Shown here one piece after another: positions 28,364-37,518 of a DNA stretch of 64,000 nucleotides (positions are counted from its first letter, which is position 1; each line of letters opens with the position of its first letter). The notes beneath the pieces were generated by a model. That model was not told where the DNA came from, made no database searches, and was given only the letters and a program-made list of their open reading frames with translations. The position numbers and the translations under genes were made by a program. The stretch comes from Lachnospiraceae bacterium (GTDB lineage: Bacteria > Bacillota > Clostridia > Lachnospirales > Lachnospiraceae), in assembly GCA_014804755.1 (NCBI GenBank), contig JAAUZE010000008.1, forward strand, positions 226,109-290,108. The letters run 5' to 3'.

Positions 28364-30604
28364 ATGGAGACAATAAAGGGCTATGTGGAGCATGTGATCT
28401 ATCGCAATGAGGACAACCATTATACAGTACTGGAGCTGGTCGTGGGCGGAAAGGCGACGACTGTTACGGGAACGTTTGACAGCGCCTCCGAGGGGGAGAC
28501 GATCGAGGCGGAGGGAGAATTTATCAAGCATGCGATCTACGGAAAACAATTTAAGGTGAGCAGCTACCGGAGCATGCTGCCGGATGATGTGCTTTCCATT
28601 GAACGTTACCTTGGTTCGGGCGCGGTCAAGGGGATCGGGGAATCCCTTGCGGCTCGTATTGTCGCCCGTTTCGGCGAGGACACGTTTACCATCATCGAGA
28701 AAGAGCCGGAACGTCTTTCGGAGATCAAAGGGATCAGCGAGCGTAAGGCACGCGAGATTGCCGCGCAGCTTGAGGATAAAAAAGGAACGCGCGACGCGAT
28801 GATGTTTTTGCAGAAATACGGCATCACGAACACGATGGCAATCAAGATCTATAAGCAGTACGGTGCGGAAATATATGGGATCTTACAGGAAAATCCGTAT
28901 CGTCTTGCCGAGGAGGTGGAAGGCATCGGCTTTAAGGCGGCGGATGAGATCGCGGTGAAGATCGGCATTCATGTAGATTCCGATTACCGTATCCGCAGCG
29001 GACTGCTGTACACGCTCCTGCTTGCGGGCGGGGAGGGGCATCTCTTTTTGCCACTGCCCGTCCTGCGCGCACGGACGGCAGAGCTTTTAGGGCTTTCGGA
29101 GGAGGCGGTCGATCCGGTCATTCCCAATATGGCGATGGATAAAAAACTGGTGATCAAAAATCAGGGCGGCATGGCGGCAGTATACGGGAGCAGCGCCTAT
29201 TATACGGAGTTAGACTGCGCGCGCATGCTGCATGATCTGATGCTTGCAGCCGGGGGAGAAGATCCGAAGGAGGATGAGAGGCTGCATCTCAGCATTGCGC
29301 GGATCGAGGAGGAGCAGCAGCTTACCTTGGACGAATTGCAGCGGCGTGCGGTTGCGGAGGCGATGAAAAACGGCGTCTTCATTCTTTCGGGTGGTCCCGG
29401 AACCGGAAAAACGACAACGACGAAGGCGATCATTGAGCTGCTTGACAAGGAGGGAATGGAGTTTCAGCTTGCCGCGCCGACGGGGCGGGCCGCCAAGCGG
29501 ATGCAGGAGACGACCGGCTATGAGGCGCGGACGATCCACCGTCTGCTGGAATTGAACGGGGCGGTCTCGGAGCAGGGACGGCGCGTGCGGTTTGAGCGCA
29601 ATGAGGAAAATCCGCTGGAAGCGGATGCGATCATCATTGATGAAATGTCGATGGTGGATATTTATTTATTTCATGCATTGTTAAAAGCGGTCACGGTCGG
29701 CACGCGGCTGATTCTGGTAGGGGATGCAAACCAGCTTCCGAGTGTGGGACCGGGACAGGTGCTTCGAGACCTGATGGAGAGCGGCTGCTTTCCGATGGTC
29801 GTATTAAACAAAATCTTCCGGCAGGCGGAGGAGAGCGACATTGTTGTCAATGCGCACCGGATTCATGAGGGAAAGGAAATCGCGCTGGATAACCGGAGCA
29901 AGGATTTCTTTTTTCTGGAACGGGATCAGGTGAATGTGATCTACAAGCATATGATCCAGCTCATCACGGGGAAAATGCCCGCCTATGTGGACGCGCAGCC
30001 CTTTGAGATACAGGTGCTGACACCGATGCGTAAGGGGGCGCTCGGCGCGGAAAACCTGAACCGTATTTTGCAGCAATACTTAAATCCCGCATCTCCCGAC
30101 AAAAAAGAATACGTCTTTGGAGAAAACGTGTTCCGCGAGGGAGATAAGGTGATGCAGATCAAAAATAATTACCAGCTGGAATGGGAGGTGCTCGGCGCTT
30201 ATCAGATTCCCGTTGACAGGGGGACGGGGATCTTTAACGGAGATATGGGGCGTATCGTTTCCGTGGATGAGACGGCGCGCATCCTGCGGGTGCAGTTTGA
30301 CGAGGGACGCATTGTGGACTATGAGTTTGCGAATCTGGAGGAATTGGAGCTTGCCTATGCGATCACGATCCATAAGTCACAGGGCAGCGAATATCCAGGC
30401 ATTATCATGCCGCTTTTGTCTGCCCCGCGTATGCTCTTAAATCGGAATCTGCTTTATACGGGCATTACGAGGGCGCGCGGTTGCGTGACGATTCTGGGGA
30501 GCCGGCAGACGATCGCGCAGATGATCGCTAATGTGGATGAGCAGAAGCGTCATACGGGACTGGTCTATCGTTTGAGAGAGTTGATCCGGAAAGAGGAGGA
30601 ATGA
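28364..30604 (+). CDS. recD2: ATP-dependent DNA helicase RecD2
   Basis: SF1B 5'-3' DNA helicase, the RecB/RecC-independent RecD form found in Firmicutes, involved in replication-fork and recombination repair. The 746-residue protein has an N-terminal OB-like region, helix-hairpin-helix segments (GSGAVKGIGESLAARIVARF, LAEEVEGIGFKAADEIAVKI), Walker A LSGGPGTGKTTTTKAII, DEMSMVD, GDANQLPSVGPGQVL and the C-terminal AYAITIHKSQGSEYPGII and TGITRARGCV. The chosen ATG has GGGGG a few bases upstream. It overlaps comF by four bases. Confidence 0.95.
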   Translation: METIKGYVEHVIYRNEDNHYTVLELVVGGKATTVTGTFDSASEGETIEAEGEFIKHAIYGKQFKVSSYRSMLPDDVLSIERYLGSGAVKGIGESLAARIVARFGEDTFTIIEKEPERLSEIKGISERKAREIAAQLEDKKGTRDAMMFLQKYGITNTMAIKIYKQYGAEIYGILQENPYRLAEEVEGIGFKAADEIAVKIGIHVDSDYRIRSGLLYTLLLAGGEGHLFLPLPVLRARTAELLGLSEEAVDPVIPNMAMDKKLVIKNQGGMAAVYGSSAYYTELDCARMLHDLMLAAGGEDPKEDERLHLSIARIEEEQQLTLDELQRRAVAEAMKNGVFILSGGPGTGKTTTTKAIIELLDKEGMEFQLAAPTGRAAKRMQETTGYEARTIHRLLELNGAVSEQGRRVRFERNEENPLEADAIIIDEMSMVDIYLFHALLKAVTVGTRLILVGDANQLPSVGPGQVLRDLMESGCFPMVVLNKIFRQAEESDIVVNAHRIHEGKEIALDNRSKDFFFLERDQVNVIYKHMIQLITGKMPAYVDAQPFEIQVLTPMRKGALGAENLNRILQQYLNPASPDKKEYVFGENVFREGDKVMQIKNNYQLEWEVLGAYQIPVDRGTGIFNGDMGRIVSVDETARILRVQFDEGRIVDYEFANLEELELAYAITIHKSQGSEYPGIIMPLLSAPRMLLNRNLLYTGITRARGCVTILGSRQTIAQMIANVDEQKRHTGLVYRLRELIRKEEE

Positions 30605-31323
30605 AAAAGAAAAAAAGAATCTCAGAGATGCTCATAGGGCTGCTCTATCCGGCGCATTGCCCTGTCTGTGACGAAGTGCTCTCCGGTCGGACGGGCGGTA
30701 TCTGCACGCCTTGCCGCGCACGTCTTAGGACGGTGGGAGATCCCTATTGTGTGAAGTGCGGAAAACCGCTGCATGACGGGCAGCTTGTTTATTGTCATGA
30801 CTGCGGCACAACAAAGCATATGTTTACGAGGGGGCGTTGCCTGTTTTATTATGAGGATATCCGTGAATCCGTTTACCGCTTTAAGTATGAAGGGAGGCAG
30901 GAGTATGCTTCTTTTTATGCGGATGAGGCCGTGCGTATACTGGGAGAAGAAATCCTTTCATGGCATGCCGAGGCGCTCATTCCGATCCCGTTAAATAAAG
31001 CGAAGCTGAAAAAGCGGGGATACAATCAGGCGGCGCTCTTTGCAGAGGCGCTGTCCGAGCGGCTGGGCATTCCGGTTTTGAAGGGAGCGCTTGTCCGGGA
31101 GCGGAATACGGTACCGCAAAAGGGGCTGAATCGGGAAGAACGGCAAAAAAATCTGAAAAAGGCTTTCAAATTTATACAAAATGATGTAAAATTAAAGACA
31201 ATTATATTAATTGATGATATTTTTACCACGGGCAGCACCGTGGATGCCGCTGGAGCGCTGCTGCGGCATGCGGGAGTAGCGGATATTTATGTGATCACAT
31301 TGGCTTCCGGCAACGGAATTTAG
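30601..31323 (+). CDS. comFC: ComF family phosphoribosyltransferase-like protein
   Basis: Cytosolic protein linked to DNA uptake in competent Firmicutes. The 240-residue protein has an N-terminal zinc-binding part with four CxxC-type pairs (CPVCDE, CTPCRA, YCVKCGKPL, CHDC) and a C-terminal type I phosphoribosyltransferase domain with the PRPP motif IILIDDIFTTGSTVDAA and KKRGYNQAALFAEAL. The start overlaps the recD2 stop (ATGA), so the two are translationally coupled. In Bacillus comFC precedes yvyF, matching the next gene here. Confidence 0.93.
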   Translation: MKKKKRISEMLIGLLYPAHCPVCDEVLSGRTGGICTPCRARLRTVGDPYCVKCGKPLHDGQLVYCHDCGTTKHMFTRGRCLFYYEDIRESVYRFKYEGRQEYASFYADEAVRILGEEILSWHAEALIPIPLNKAKLKKRGYNQAALFAEALSERLGIPVLKGALVRERNTVPQKGLNREERQKNLKKAFKFIQNDVKLKTIILIDDIFTTGSTVDAAGALLRHAGVADIYVITLASGNGI

Positions 31324-31339
31324 AGAAGGAGTGGAAAGT

Positions 31340-31750
31340 ATGAACGTCAGAAATTGCAGAAAATGTGGAAGGATTTTTAACTATGTGGCGGGACCTCACA
31401 TTTGTCCGGCTTGTCGGGAGAAGCAGGAGGAGAAATTTCAGGAGGTAAAGAACTTTATCCGTGACAATAAGGATGCGACGATCAATGTTGTCTCTGAGGA
31501 ATGTGATGTGGAGATTCCACAGATCCAGCAGTGGATTCGTGAGGAGCGGCTTGCATTTTCAGATGATTCCCCGATCGGCGTGAGCTGTGAAAACTGCGGC
31601 GCCATGATTAAAACAGGGCGTTTCTGCGAAAAATGTAAAAAGGGAATGGCAAATGATTTAAGCAATGCGATCCGCAAGCCGGAGGCACCGAAGCTGGAAC
31701 CGAAGAAGCAGGATCGTGAAAATCCGAAAATGAGATTCTTGGACAGATAA
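31340..31750 (+). CDS. YvyF-type flagellar operon protein
   Basis: A 136-residue zinc-binding protein with two CxxC pairs near the start (NCRKCGRIF, CPACREK) and two later (SCENCG, FCEKCKKG). A helix-turn-helix-like middle segment (DATINVVSEECDVEIPQIQQ) is followed by WIREERLAF. This is the arrangement of the YvyF family encoded between comF and the flgM/flgK genes in Firmicutes. Here the flgM-flgK genes do not follow. AAGGAG eight bases upstream sets the ATG at 31340. Its molecular role is unknown. Confidence 0.85.
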   Translation: MNVRNCRKCGRIFNYVAGPHICPACREKQEEKFQEVKNFIRDNKDATINVVSEECDVEIPQIQQWIREERLAFSDDSPIGVSCENCGAMIKTGRFCEKCKKGMANDLSNAIRKPEAPKLEPKKQDRENPKMRFLDR

Positions 31751-31766
31751 TTATTACGGGAGAGCT

Positions 31767-32177
31767 ATGTTAAACGAAGAACGGATCATAATGATGACAC
31801 GGATGGCGGCCTATGAGAGCGGCGAAGGAAAAAAGGACGGCGCGATCGGAAGCTATTTCAGGGGCGATTATATCGGACTTCAGGTGTTGAAGTCCGTTAT
31901 CAGCGCGACCATTGCTTATTTTTTAGTGTGCGGCATCTATTTGTTATATCATTTTGAAACATTGTTAGACGGAATTTATGAGATGGACCTGTGGGGAATT
32001 GCGCGCAAGGCGGCGATCGCTTATATTGTGACGGTTGCCGTATATGCGCTCATTTCCTATGTCGTTTATTCCTATAAATACGGAAAAGCGAAAAAAAAGC
32101 AGAAAGCATATATGAGCAGGCTGCGCCAGCTGTCGCAGCTCTATCAGCTTGAGTCCAAAAACAAACAGTCATATTGA
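31767..32177 (+). CDS. Small membrane protein of unknown function
   Basis: A 136-residue protein not recognised. It has two predicted transmembrane helices, SVISATIAYFLVCGIYLLYH (about residues 43-62) and KAAIAYIVTVAVYALISYVV (about 81-100), with a cytosolic basic C-terminal tail rich in Lys and Gln (YGKAKKKQKAYMSRLRQLSQ). The gene sits 16 bases after the YvyF gene and 10 bases before a larger membrane protein, so the three are probably co-transcribed. Confidence 0.8.
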   Translation: MLNEERIIMMTRMAAYESGEGKKDGAIGSYFRGDYIGLQVLKSVISATIAYFLVCGIYLLYHFETLLDGIYEMDLWGIARKAAIAYIVTVAVYALISYVVYSYKYGKAKKKQKAYMSRLRQLSQLYQLESKNKQSY

Positions 32178-32187
32178 GAGGATAGTT

Positions 32188-33411
32188 ATGGCTACATTAC
32201 TTGTCATAAAAGAAAAACTAAAAAGCTTTTACAGCAAATATGAGGCATATCTGGTTCCTGTGCTGAAATTTACGGCGGCGTTTATTTCACTTCTCCTTGT
32301 CAATAAGAAGCTGGGCTATATGACGCAGCTCAACAGTACGGCGATCGTACTGATCGTAGCACTTTTGTGTTCGTTTCTGCCGCTCAATCTCATAATCGTG
32401 ATGGCGGCGGCATTTTCACTCGGTCATGTATACAGCCTGTCATGGGAATGCGTGATCGTGCTGTTGGTACTGTATCTGCTGATGTTTTTATTGTATTTTC
32501 GTTTTTCTCCGAAGGATACCATTGCGGTGCTTCTGACGCCGGTCTGCTTTGCGTTGAAGATTCCGGTCGTTATGCCGCTTTCCATGGGACTTGTGGGAAG
32601 TCCTGCGTCCGTTGTATCCGTAGGCTGCGGTGTGATCGTCTATTATGTATTGAGCTTTATCAGCCGTAACGCACCGGCGATCAACTCCTTGGATGCCGAC
32701 GGCACGCTCGTTCGTTTCCGTTATTTTTTGGACGGGATCATGCATGATCGGGCGATGCTTGTGGCGGTCGCGGCATTTGCCGTAACAGTAATCGTTGTAT
32801 ACATTATCCGCAGAATGCCGGTAGATCATTGCTGGACGATCGCGATGATCACGGGTGCGCTGATGAGCATGGTTATTCTGATGTTCGGCGATCTGAAATA
32901 TCACACCAATATTTCCATTGTGGGAACGATCGTGGGGAGTATTGCTGCAGTCGGCATTGTGAAGGTTTTGCAATTTTTTGTTTTCAATGTCGATTATAGC
33001 AGGACTGAGCACATACAATATGAAGATGATGAATATTATTATTATGTTAAGGCAGTTCCTAAGATGACAGTGACGATTCCCGATAAGACCGTGACGAAGC
33101 TGGATACCCGAAAACCCGTGCAGCATGTCGAGAGCGGATTGTCCACGCACCGGACGGCTTCACAGGATGTGGCGCCGCATAGGGCATCGCCGGAGAGCAC
33201 GTCCCACAGGTCATTCGCTTCCGCAGCGCAGCATACACAGGCAAAGAGCAGCATGTCATCAAAAAGTGACAGCCCTTCGGCAAAAGGCAGCAGTTCGCAG
33301 TCAAACAGCGGCAGTCTGCAGACAAACAAGAGCAGTTTGTCTACGAGAAGCGGCATGCAGACAAAACCGTCGGGAACGAGAAGCACACAGGGACACAGCA
33401 ATAGCAGATAA
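32188..33411 (+). CDS. Polytopic membrane protein with Ser-rich tail, unknown function
   Basis: A 407-residue protein not assigned to a family. Residues 15-270 contain about seven or eight hydrophobic helices, for example FTAAFISLLLV, IVLIVALLCSFLPLNLIIVM, CVIVLLVLYLLMFLLYF and AVAAFAVTVIVVYIIR. After an acidic-tyrosine patch (QYEDDEYYYYVKAVPK) the last 100 residues are low-complexity, rich in Ser, Thr, Gln and His, and presumably disordered. GAGAGGA precedes the ATG. It lies directly upstream of cdaA; coupling to c-di-AMP signalling is only positional inference. Confidence 0.8.
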   Translation: MATLLVIKEKLKSFYSKYEAYLVPVLKFTAAFISLLLVNKKLGYMTQLNSTAIVLIVALLCSFLPLNLIIVMAAAFSLGHVYSLSWECVIVLLVLYLLMFLLYFRFSPKDTIAVLLTPVCFALKIPVVMPLSMGLVGSPASVVSVGCGVIVYYVLSFISRNAPAINSLDADGTLVRFRYFLDGIMHDRAMLVAVAAFAVTVIVVYIIRRMPVDHCWTIAMITGALMSMVILMFGDLKYHTNISIVGTIVGSIAAVGIVKVLQFFVFNVDYSRTEHIQYEDDEYYYYVKAVPKMTVTIPDKTVTKLDTRKPVQHVESGLSTHRTASQDVAPHRASPESTSHRSFASAAQHTQAKSSMSSKSDSPSAKGSSSQSNSGSLQTNKSSLSTRSGMQTKPSGTRSTQGHSNSR

Positions 33412-33511
33412 AGAATGGTAATACAGGTGGCATCAACCGCAGATAACCTGCGGTCGCAGACAGCCTGCGTCGGCGCCTCCAAAAATAATATAGAGAACAG
33501 ATGGGATCAGT

Positions 33512-34381
33512 ATGGAAAGATTTACGGCGTTTGCGGACAAATACCTGTCTGCCGTACACATACCCAATTACATCAAAGCGACGGATATTGTTGAGATCCT
33601 GATCATCTCCTTTTTGGTTTACCAGATCATGGTGTGGATTAAGAATACCAGAGCCTGGGCATTCCTAAAAGGAGTTCTTGTCATACTTGTCTTTATCGGA
33701 GTCGCTGCGTTTTTCCATATGTCGACCATATTATGGATCGCGGAGAATGTCATCAGCGTGGCGGCGATCGCGGTCGTCATCATCATGCAGCCTGAGCTGC
33801 GCAAGGCGTTGGAGCAGCTTGGCAGTAAGAATTTCTTAAACACGGTTCTTCCGTTTGAAACGGCGCGCAAGGATTCCGGCAGATACACCGATCGTACGGT
33901 CAATGAGATCGTGCGTGCCTGTTTTGAGATGGGAAAGGTAAGGACGGGCGCATTGATCGTGATGGAGCAGACGAATTCCCTTGCCGAGTATGAGAGAACG
34001 GGAATTGCGGTGGACGGTCTCGTCACCAGCCAGCTGCTGATCAATATTTTTGAGCACAATACGCCGCTTCACGACGGCGCGGTGATCGTGCGCGGGGAAC
34101 GCGTCACATCGGCGACCTGCTATCTTCCGTTGTCGGATAACCGTGATCTAAGCAAGGAACTGGGAACACGCCACCGCGCTGCGGTCGGCATTTCTGAGGC
34201 GACGGATTCTCTGACGCTGGTCGTCTCGGAGGAGACGGGGTATGTCAGCGTTGCCTATAAGGGAGAGCTGTATCGGGATCTGGATCCGGACAGTGTGAAG
34301 GAAAAGATCGCAATGATACAGGATAAGCCGAGCGGCGAGGAAAAGAAGCACCGTGTGAGAAAGGGAAAGGCCAAAGCATGA
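33512..34381 (+). CDS. cdaA: Diadenylate cyclase CdaA
   Basis: Membrane-bound enzyme that makes cyclic di-AMP from two ATP. The 289-residue protein has three N-terminal transmembrane helices (about residues 25-95) and a DAC domain with the active-site motifs LHDGAVIVRG (DGA) and GTRHRAAVGISEATD (RHR). It is followed by cdaR and glmM, the conserved Firmicute c-di-AMP operon in which CdaR and GlmM modulate the cyclase. It overlaps cdaR by four bases. Confidence 0.97.
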   Translation: MERFTAFADKYLSAVHIPNYIKATDIVEILIISFLVYQIMVWIKNTRAWAFLKGVLVILVFIGVAAFFHMSTILWIAENVISVAAIAVVIIMQPELRKALEQLGSKNFLNTVLPFETARKDSGRYTDRTVNEIVRACFEMGKVRTGALIVMEQTNSLAEYERTGIAVDGLVTSQLLINIFEHNTPLHDGAVIVRGERVTSATCYLPLSDNRDLSKELGTRHRAAVGISEATDSLTLVVSEETGYVSVAYKGELYRDLDPDSVKEKIAMIQDKPSGEEKKHRVRKGKAKA

Positions 34382-35661
34382 AAAAATGGCTTACACAAAA
34401 TCTCGGATTGAAATTTCTGTCAGTCATTTGTGCGTCGTTCTTGTGGCTGATCGTGATGAATATCAACGATCCGGTCGACGAGCAGAGATTTGTCGGGATT
34501 CCGGTCGAATTGACGAATACGGACGCCATTACCGATGAGGGAAAGGTGTATCAGATATTAGACAATACGAATATGATCAATGTGACGGTGCGGGCAAAAC
34601 GCTCCGTGTTAGATCAGCTTGACAGAGATAATATCCATGCGGTTGCCGATCTCTCCGAGGTCAGCGTTACGAATATGGTAACGATCAAGCTCTCAAGTAA
34701 CCGTTACAGTAATCAGATTGACAGCATCCGATCCAATACGGAATTTTTGAAATTGAATATAGAAGATGTCAGACAAAAACAGCTTCCGATCCAGATTTCC
34801 GCGATCGGTACGCCGGAGGAAGGATATCTGACGGGAACCGTAACGGCAGGTCAGACGGTCGTGCGTATAAAAGGACCGGAGTCTGTGATCAATCGAATTG
34901 ATTCCGTACAGGCGGTCGTGGACGTGTCGGGTATGATGAGCGATGTGAGCACGACGGCGAGCATTGTTCTCTATGATGCCGACGGCAATCGGGTTGAAGA
35001 TGACAGTATACAGCTTAACATTTCAAGCGTCGAAGTGAAGGTTTCGATCCTTGCGACAAAGAGCGTGCCGTTTACCTATCATGTTTCCGGTACACCGGCA
35101 GAAGGGTATGAGCTGACGGGAGCAATTGTGGGTACTTATGATAGGATCACGATCGCGGGGCCCCAGAATGTGCTGGATACGATCTCAAGTATCGACATTC
35201 CGGCAGAGGTGCTCAATGTAACGGGACAGACGGATTCCCTGAATGCGCTCATTTCTTTGGATGATTATCTGCCGAGCGGCGTTATCATTGCAGATGAGGA
35301 GCACACGGGCTTACTGGGCGTTTCGGTAGGGATTGAGCCGTTAGAGACGACCTCTGTCATGATTCCGGAAGGGCAGCTCCGCATTTTCAATGCGCCGGAG
35401 GGATATGAATATACGATCGTGAATTACAGCGGCTCCTCCATCAGTGTGCGAGCGATACCGACGGTTATGGCGGGCGTGGATGAGCAAAGCTTTGTCGGAG
35501 AGATTGATCTTTCGGGTTATTTTGAGCAGCAGGGAGTCTATGAGCCTGCGGACGGCGTTTATTCTATTGAAGCGGCATTCGTGATGCCTGAGCGTGTGAC
35601 ACAGGTGCAGAGACTGTATGTGTCCATTGAGCTGAAAAAAATCGTGGAGGAAGAAGAATAG
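34378..35661 (+). CDS. cdaR: CdaA regulator CdaR (YbbR-domain protein)
   Basis: Single-pass membrane protein with extracytoplasmic YbbR domains that regulates CdaA. The 427-residue protein has one N-terminal helix (FLSVICASFLWLIVMNI), then repeated YbbR units recognisable by PVELTNTD, LPIQISAIGTPEEGYLTGTV, VPFTYHVSGTPAEGYELTGA and PEGYEYTIVNYSGSSISV, so about four repeats. The start codon overlaps the cdaA stop, indicating coupled translation. Confidence 0.95.
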   Translation: MKKWLTQNLGLKFLSVICASFLWLIVMNINDPVDEQRFVGIPVELTNTDAITDEGKVYQILDNTNMINVTVRAKRSVLDQLDRDNIHAVADLSEVSVTNMVTIKLSSNRYSNQIDSIRSNTEFLKLNIEDVRQKQLPIQISAIGTPEEGYLTGTVTAGQTVVRIKGPESVINRIDSVQAVVDVSGMMSDVSTTASIVLYDADGNRVEDDSIQLNISSVEVKVSILATKSVPFTYHVSGTPAEGYELTGAIVGTYDRITIAGPQNVLDTISSIDIPAEVLNVTGQTDSLNALISLDDYLPSGVIIADEEHTGLLGVSVGIEPLETTSVMIPEGQLRIFNAPEGYEYTIVNYSGSSISVRAIPTVMAGVDEQSFVGEIDLSGYFEQQGVYEPADGVYSIEAAFVMPERVTQVQRLYVSIELKKIVEEEE

Positions 35662-35688
35662 GGACACGGAGAAAGGACATAGCGTAAC

Positions 35689-37038
35689 ATGGCGAGACTG
35701 TTTGGAACGGATGGAGTAAGAGGAGTTGCAAATGAGGAATTAACGCCGCTTTTAGCGATGCAGCTTGGGCAGGCGGGAGCCTATGTACTGACGAAGGAGC
35801 GAGACCACAAGCCGACGATCATGGTCGGCTGTGATACAAGAATATCGGGCGACATGCTGGCGAATGCACTGATGGCGGGCGCGTGCTCCGTCGGAGCAAA
35901 CGCGGTCTATGTCGGTGTGATCCCAACACCGGCGATTGCTTATCTGACAAGAAAATATAAAGTGGATGCGGGTGTTGTGATTTCCGCATCCCATAATCCG
36001 GTGGAGTTTAACGGAATTAAATTTTTTGACGGAAACGGCTATAAGCTGCCGGATTCGTTAGAGGATGAGATTGAGAGTCTGATCCGCTCCGACATGAAAG
36101 GCGTCAAATTTCCGACGGGTTCCTCTGTCGGAAAGATCAAGTACCGGACGGACGCGCGCGAGGAATATATCAATCATGCGGTTCAGTCGGTACCGGTGAA
36201 GCTTGACGGTATGAAGATTGTCGTGGACTGCGCGGAGGGTGCGGCATTTTATACGTCCGTGGAGACATTGAAAGAGCTTGGCGGTAATATTGTGGCGATC
36301 CACAACAATCCCGATGGCACGAATATCAATGCAAACTGCGGCTCCACGCATTTAGAGGAGCTGAAGGCGCGCGTTGTTTATGAGAAAGCGGCGCTGGGGC
36401 TTGCGTTTGACGGCGATGCCGACCGTCTGCTCGCAGTAGATGAAAACGGCAGAGTAGTGGACGGGGATCAGATCATGGCGATCGTCGGAAATCATATGAA
36501 GGATACCGGAAAGCTCAAAAAGAATATGATCGTGGTAACGGTCATGAGCAATCTCGGATTTTCCCTAATGGCAAAGGAGCGCGGCATCGAGATTGAGCAG
36601 ACAAAGGTGGGCGACCGCTATGTGCTTGAGAGAATGAAGGAAATCGGGGCAAATCTGGGTGGAGAGCAGTCGGGGCATATTATATTCCTCGACGAAAATA
36701 CGACGGGGGACGGTCTCTTAAGCGCGCTGCATCTGTTACAGGTGCTTGTGGAAACCGGGAAACCGCTGTCGGAATTGTCATCGGTTATGCAGGTGCTGCC
36801 GCAGGCGCTTGTCAACGCAAAGGTTCCGAACCATAAAAAAGAAAGCTATATGGAATATCCCGAAATTGCGGCGGCGATCGAAAAGCTGAACGAAACGTTT
36901 GAGGGAGAGGGCAGGGTGCTGATCCGGCCTTCCGGAACGGAGCCGCTCGTGCGGGTGATGATCGAGGGAAAAGATCAGGCAATGATCCAGAGGGAAGCGC
37001 AGAAGCTTGCCGACCTGATTCAAAATATCATGTTATAG
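35689..37038 (+). CDS. glmM: Phosphoglucosamine mutase GlmM
   Basis: Interconverts glucosamine-6-phosphate and glucosamine-1-phosphate for UDP-GlcNAc and cell-wall synthesis. The 449-residue protein begins ARLFGTDGVRGVANEELTP, has the phospho-serine loop VVISASHNPVEFNGIKFF with catalytic Ser101, the metal-binding loop AFDGDADRLLAVDENG, GGEQSGHIIFL and the phosphate-binding RPSGTEPLVRVMIEG. It lies 27 bases after cdaR with AGAAAGGA before the ATG. Confidence 0.97.
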   Translation: MARLFGTDGVRGVANEELTPLLAMQLGQAGAYVLTKERDHKPTIMVGCDTRISGDMLANALMAGACSVGANAVYVGVIPTPAIAYLTRKYKVDAGVVISASHNPVEFNGIKFFDGNGYKLPDSLEDEIESLIRSDMKGVKFPTGSSVGKIKYRTDAREEYINHAVQSVPVKLDGMKIVVDCAEGAAFYTSVETLKELGGNIVAIHNNPDGTNINANCGSTHLEELKARVVYEKAALGLAFDGDADRLLAVDENGRVVDGDQIMAIVGNHMKDTGKLKKNMIVVTVMSNLGFSLMAKERGIEIEQTKVGDRYVLERMKEIGANLGGEQSGHIIFLDENTTGDGLLSALHLLQVLVETGKPLSELSSVMQVLPQALVNAKVPNHKKESYMEYPEIAAAIEKLNETFEGEGRVLIRPSGTEPLVRVMIEGKDQAMIQREAQKLADLIQNIML

Positions 37039-37069
37039 CGTGATATGAGACAGATATGATAAGAAAAGC

Positions 37070-37098
37070 TTGTGAATGCTTTGCGAAAATGCTATACT
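37070..37098 (+). promoter_or_regulatory. Promoter of ptsH
   Basis: TTGTGA at 37070-37075 and TATACT at 37093-37098 are 17 bases apart, 75 bases before the ptsH start. Confidence 0.6.
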
Positions 37099-37173
37099 AG
37101 TCGTATTGACAGTAATCGTGGGGGTTATGGTCGATTCGGCTTTGAAGAAGCCAGAAGTGGAGGTATAACAATT

Positions 37174-37437
37174 ATGGTAAGCCAAAAGGTGGTTATTAAG
37201 AATCCGACGGGACTGCATCTAAGACCTGCCGGCATCCTATGTAAAGAGGCTATGCAGTTCAAATCGTTGATTACATTTACCTTTCGGGAAAATACAGCGA
37301 ATGCAAAGAGCGTTTTAAGCGTGCTCGGCGCATGTGTAAAATGTGGTGATGAGATTGAGTTCACCTGTGAGGGTGAGGATGAGGAAGAGGCCTTAAAGAC
37401 GCTTGTGAATGCGATCGAAAGCGGTCTCGGAGAGTAA
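37174..37437 (+). CDS. ptsH: Phosphocarrier protein HPr
   Basis: Phosphorelay protein of the sugar phosphotransferase system. The 87-residue protein has the active-site His15 in NPTGLHLRPAGILCKEA and the regulatory Ser46 in TANAKSVLSVLGACVKCGDE, so it can act both in PTS transport and, when Ser-phosphorylated, in catabolite control. enzyme I (ptsI) does not follow. GGAGG lies 11 bases before the ATG; the in-frame upstream ATG at 37072 falls in the promoter region. Confidence 0.95.
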   Translation: MVSQKVVIKNPTGLHLRPAGILCKEAMQFKSLITFTFRENTANAKSVLSVLGACVKCGDEIEFTCEGEDEEEALKTLVNAIESGLGE

Positions 37438-37451
37438 AGCCGCAGCTGATG

Positions 37452-37485
37452 TCAGCCCGAAATGGTTTCGGGCTGATTTTTCTGT
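37452..37485 (+). terminator. Rho-independent terminator after ptsH
   Basis: TCAGCCCGAAA (37452-37462) pairs perfectly with TTTCGGGCTGA (37466-37476), three-base loop, followed by TTTTTCTGTTT. Confidence 0.88.
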
Positions 37486-37518
37486 TTGGGAAAAATTCAA
37501 ATTGGAGGTAGGAAAAGG

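Noticed and set aside
37039-37173. In-frame upstream extension of ptsH from ATG 37072
   Set aside because: The extension overlaps the promoter and would add 34 residues with no HPr homology; GGAGG supports 37174.
37486-37518. Earlier TTG start for leuA
   Set aside because: It lies in the ptsH terminator tail and would include the ribosome-binding site GGAGG inside the coding region.
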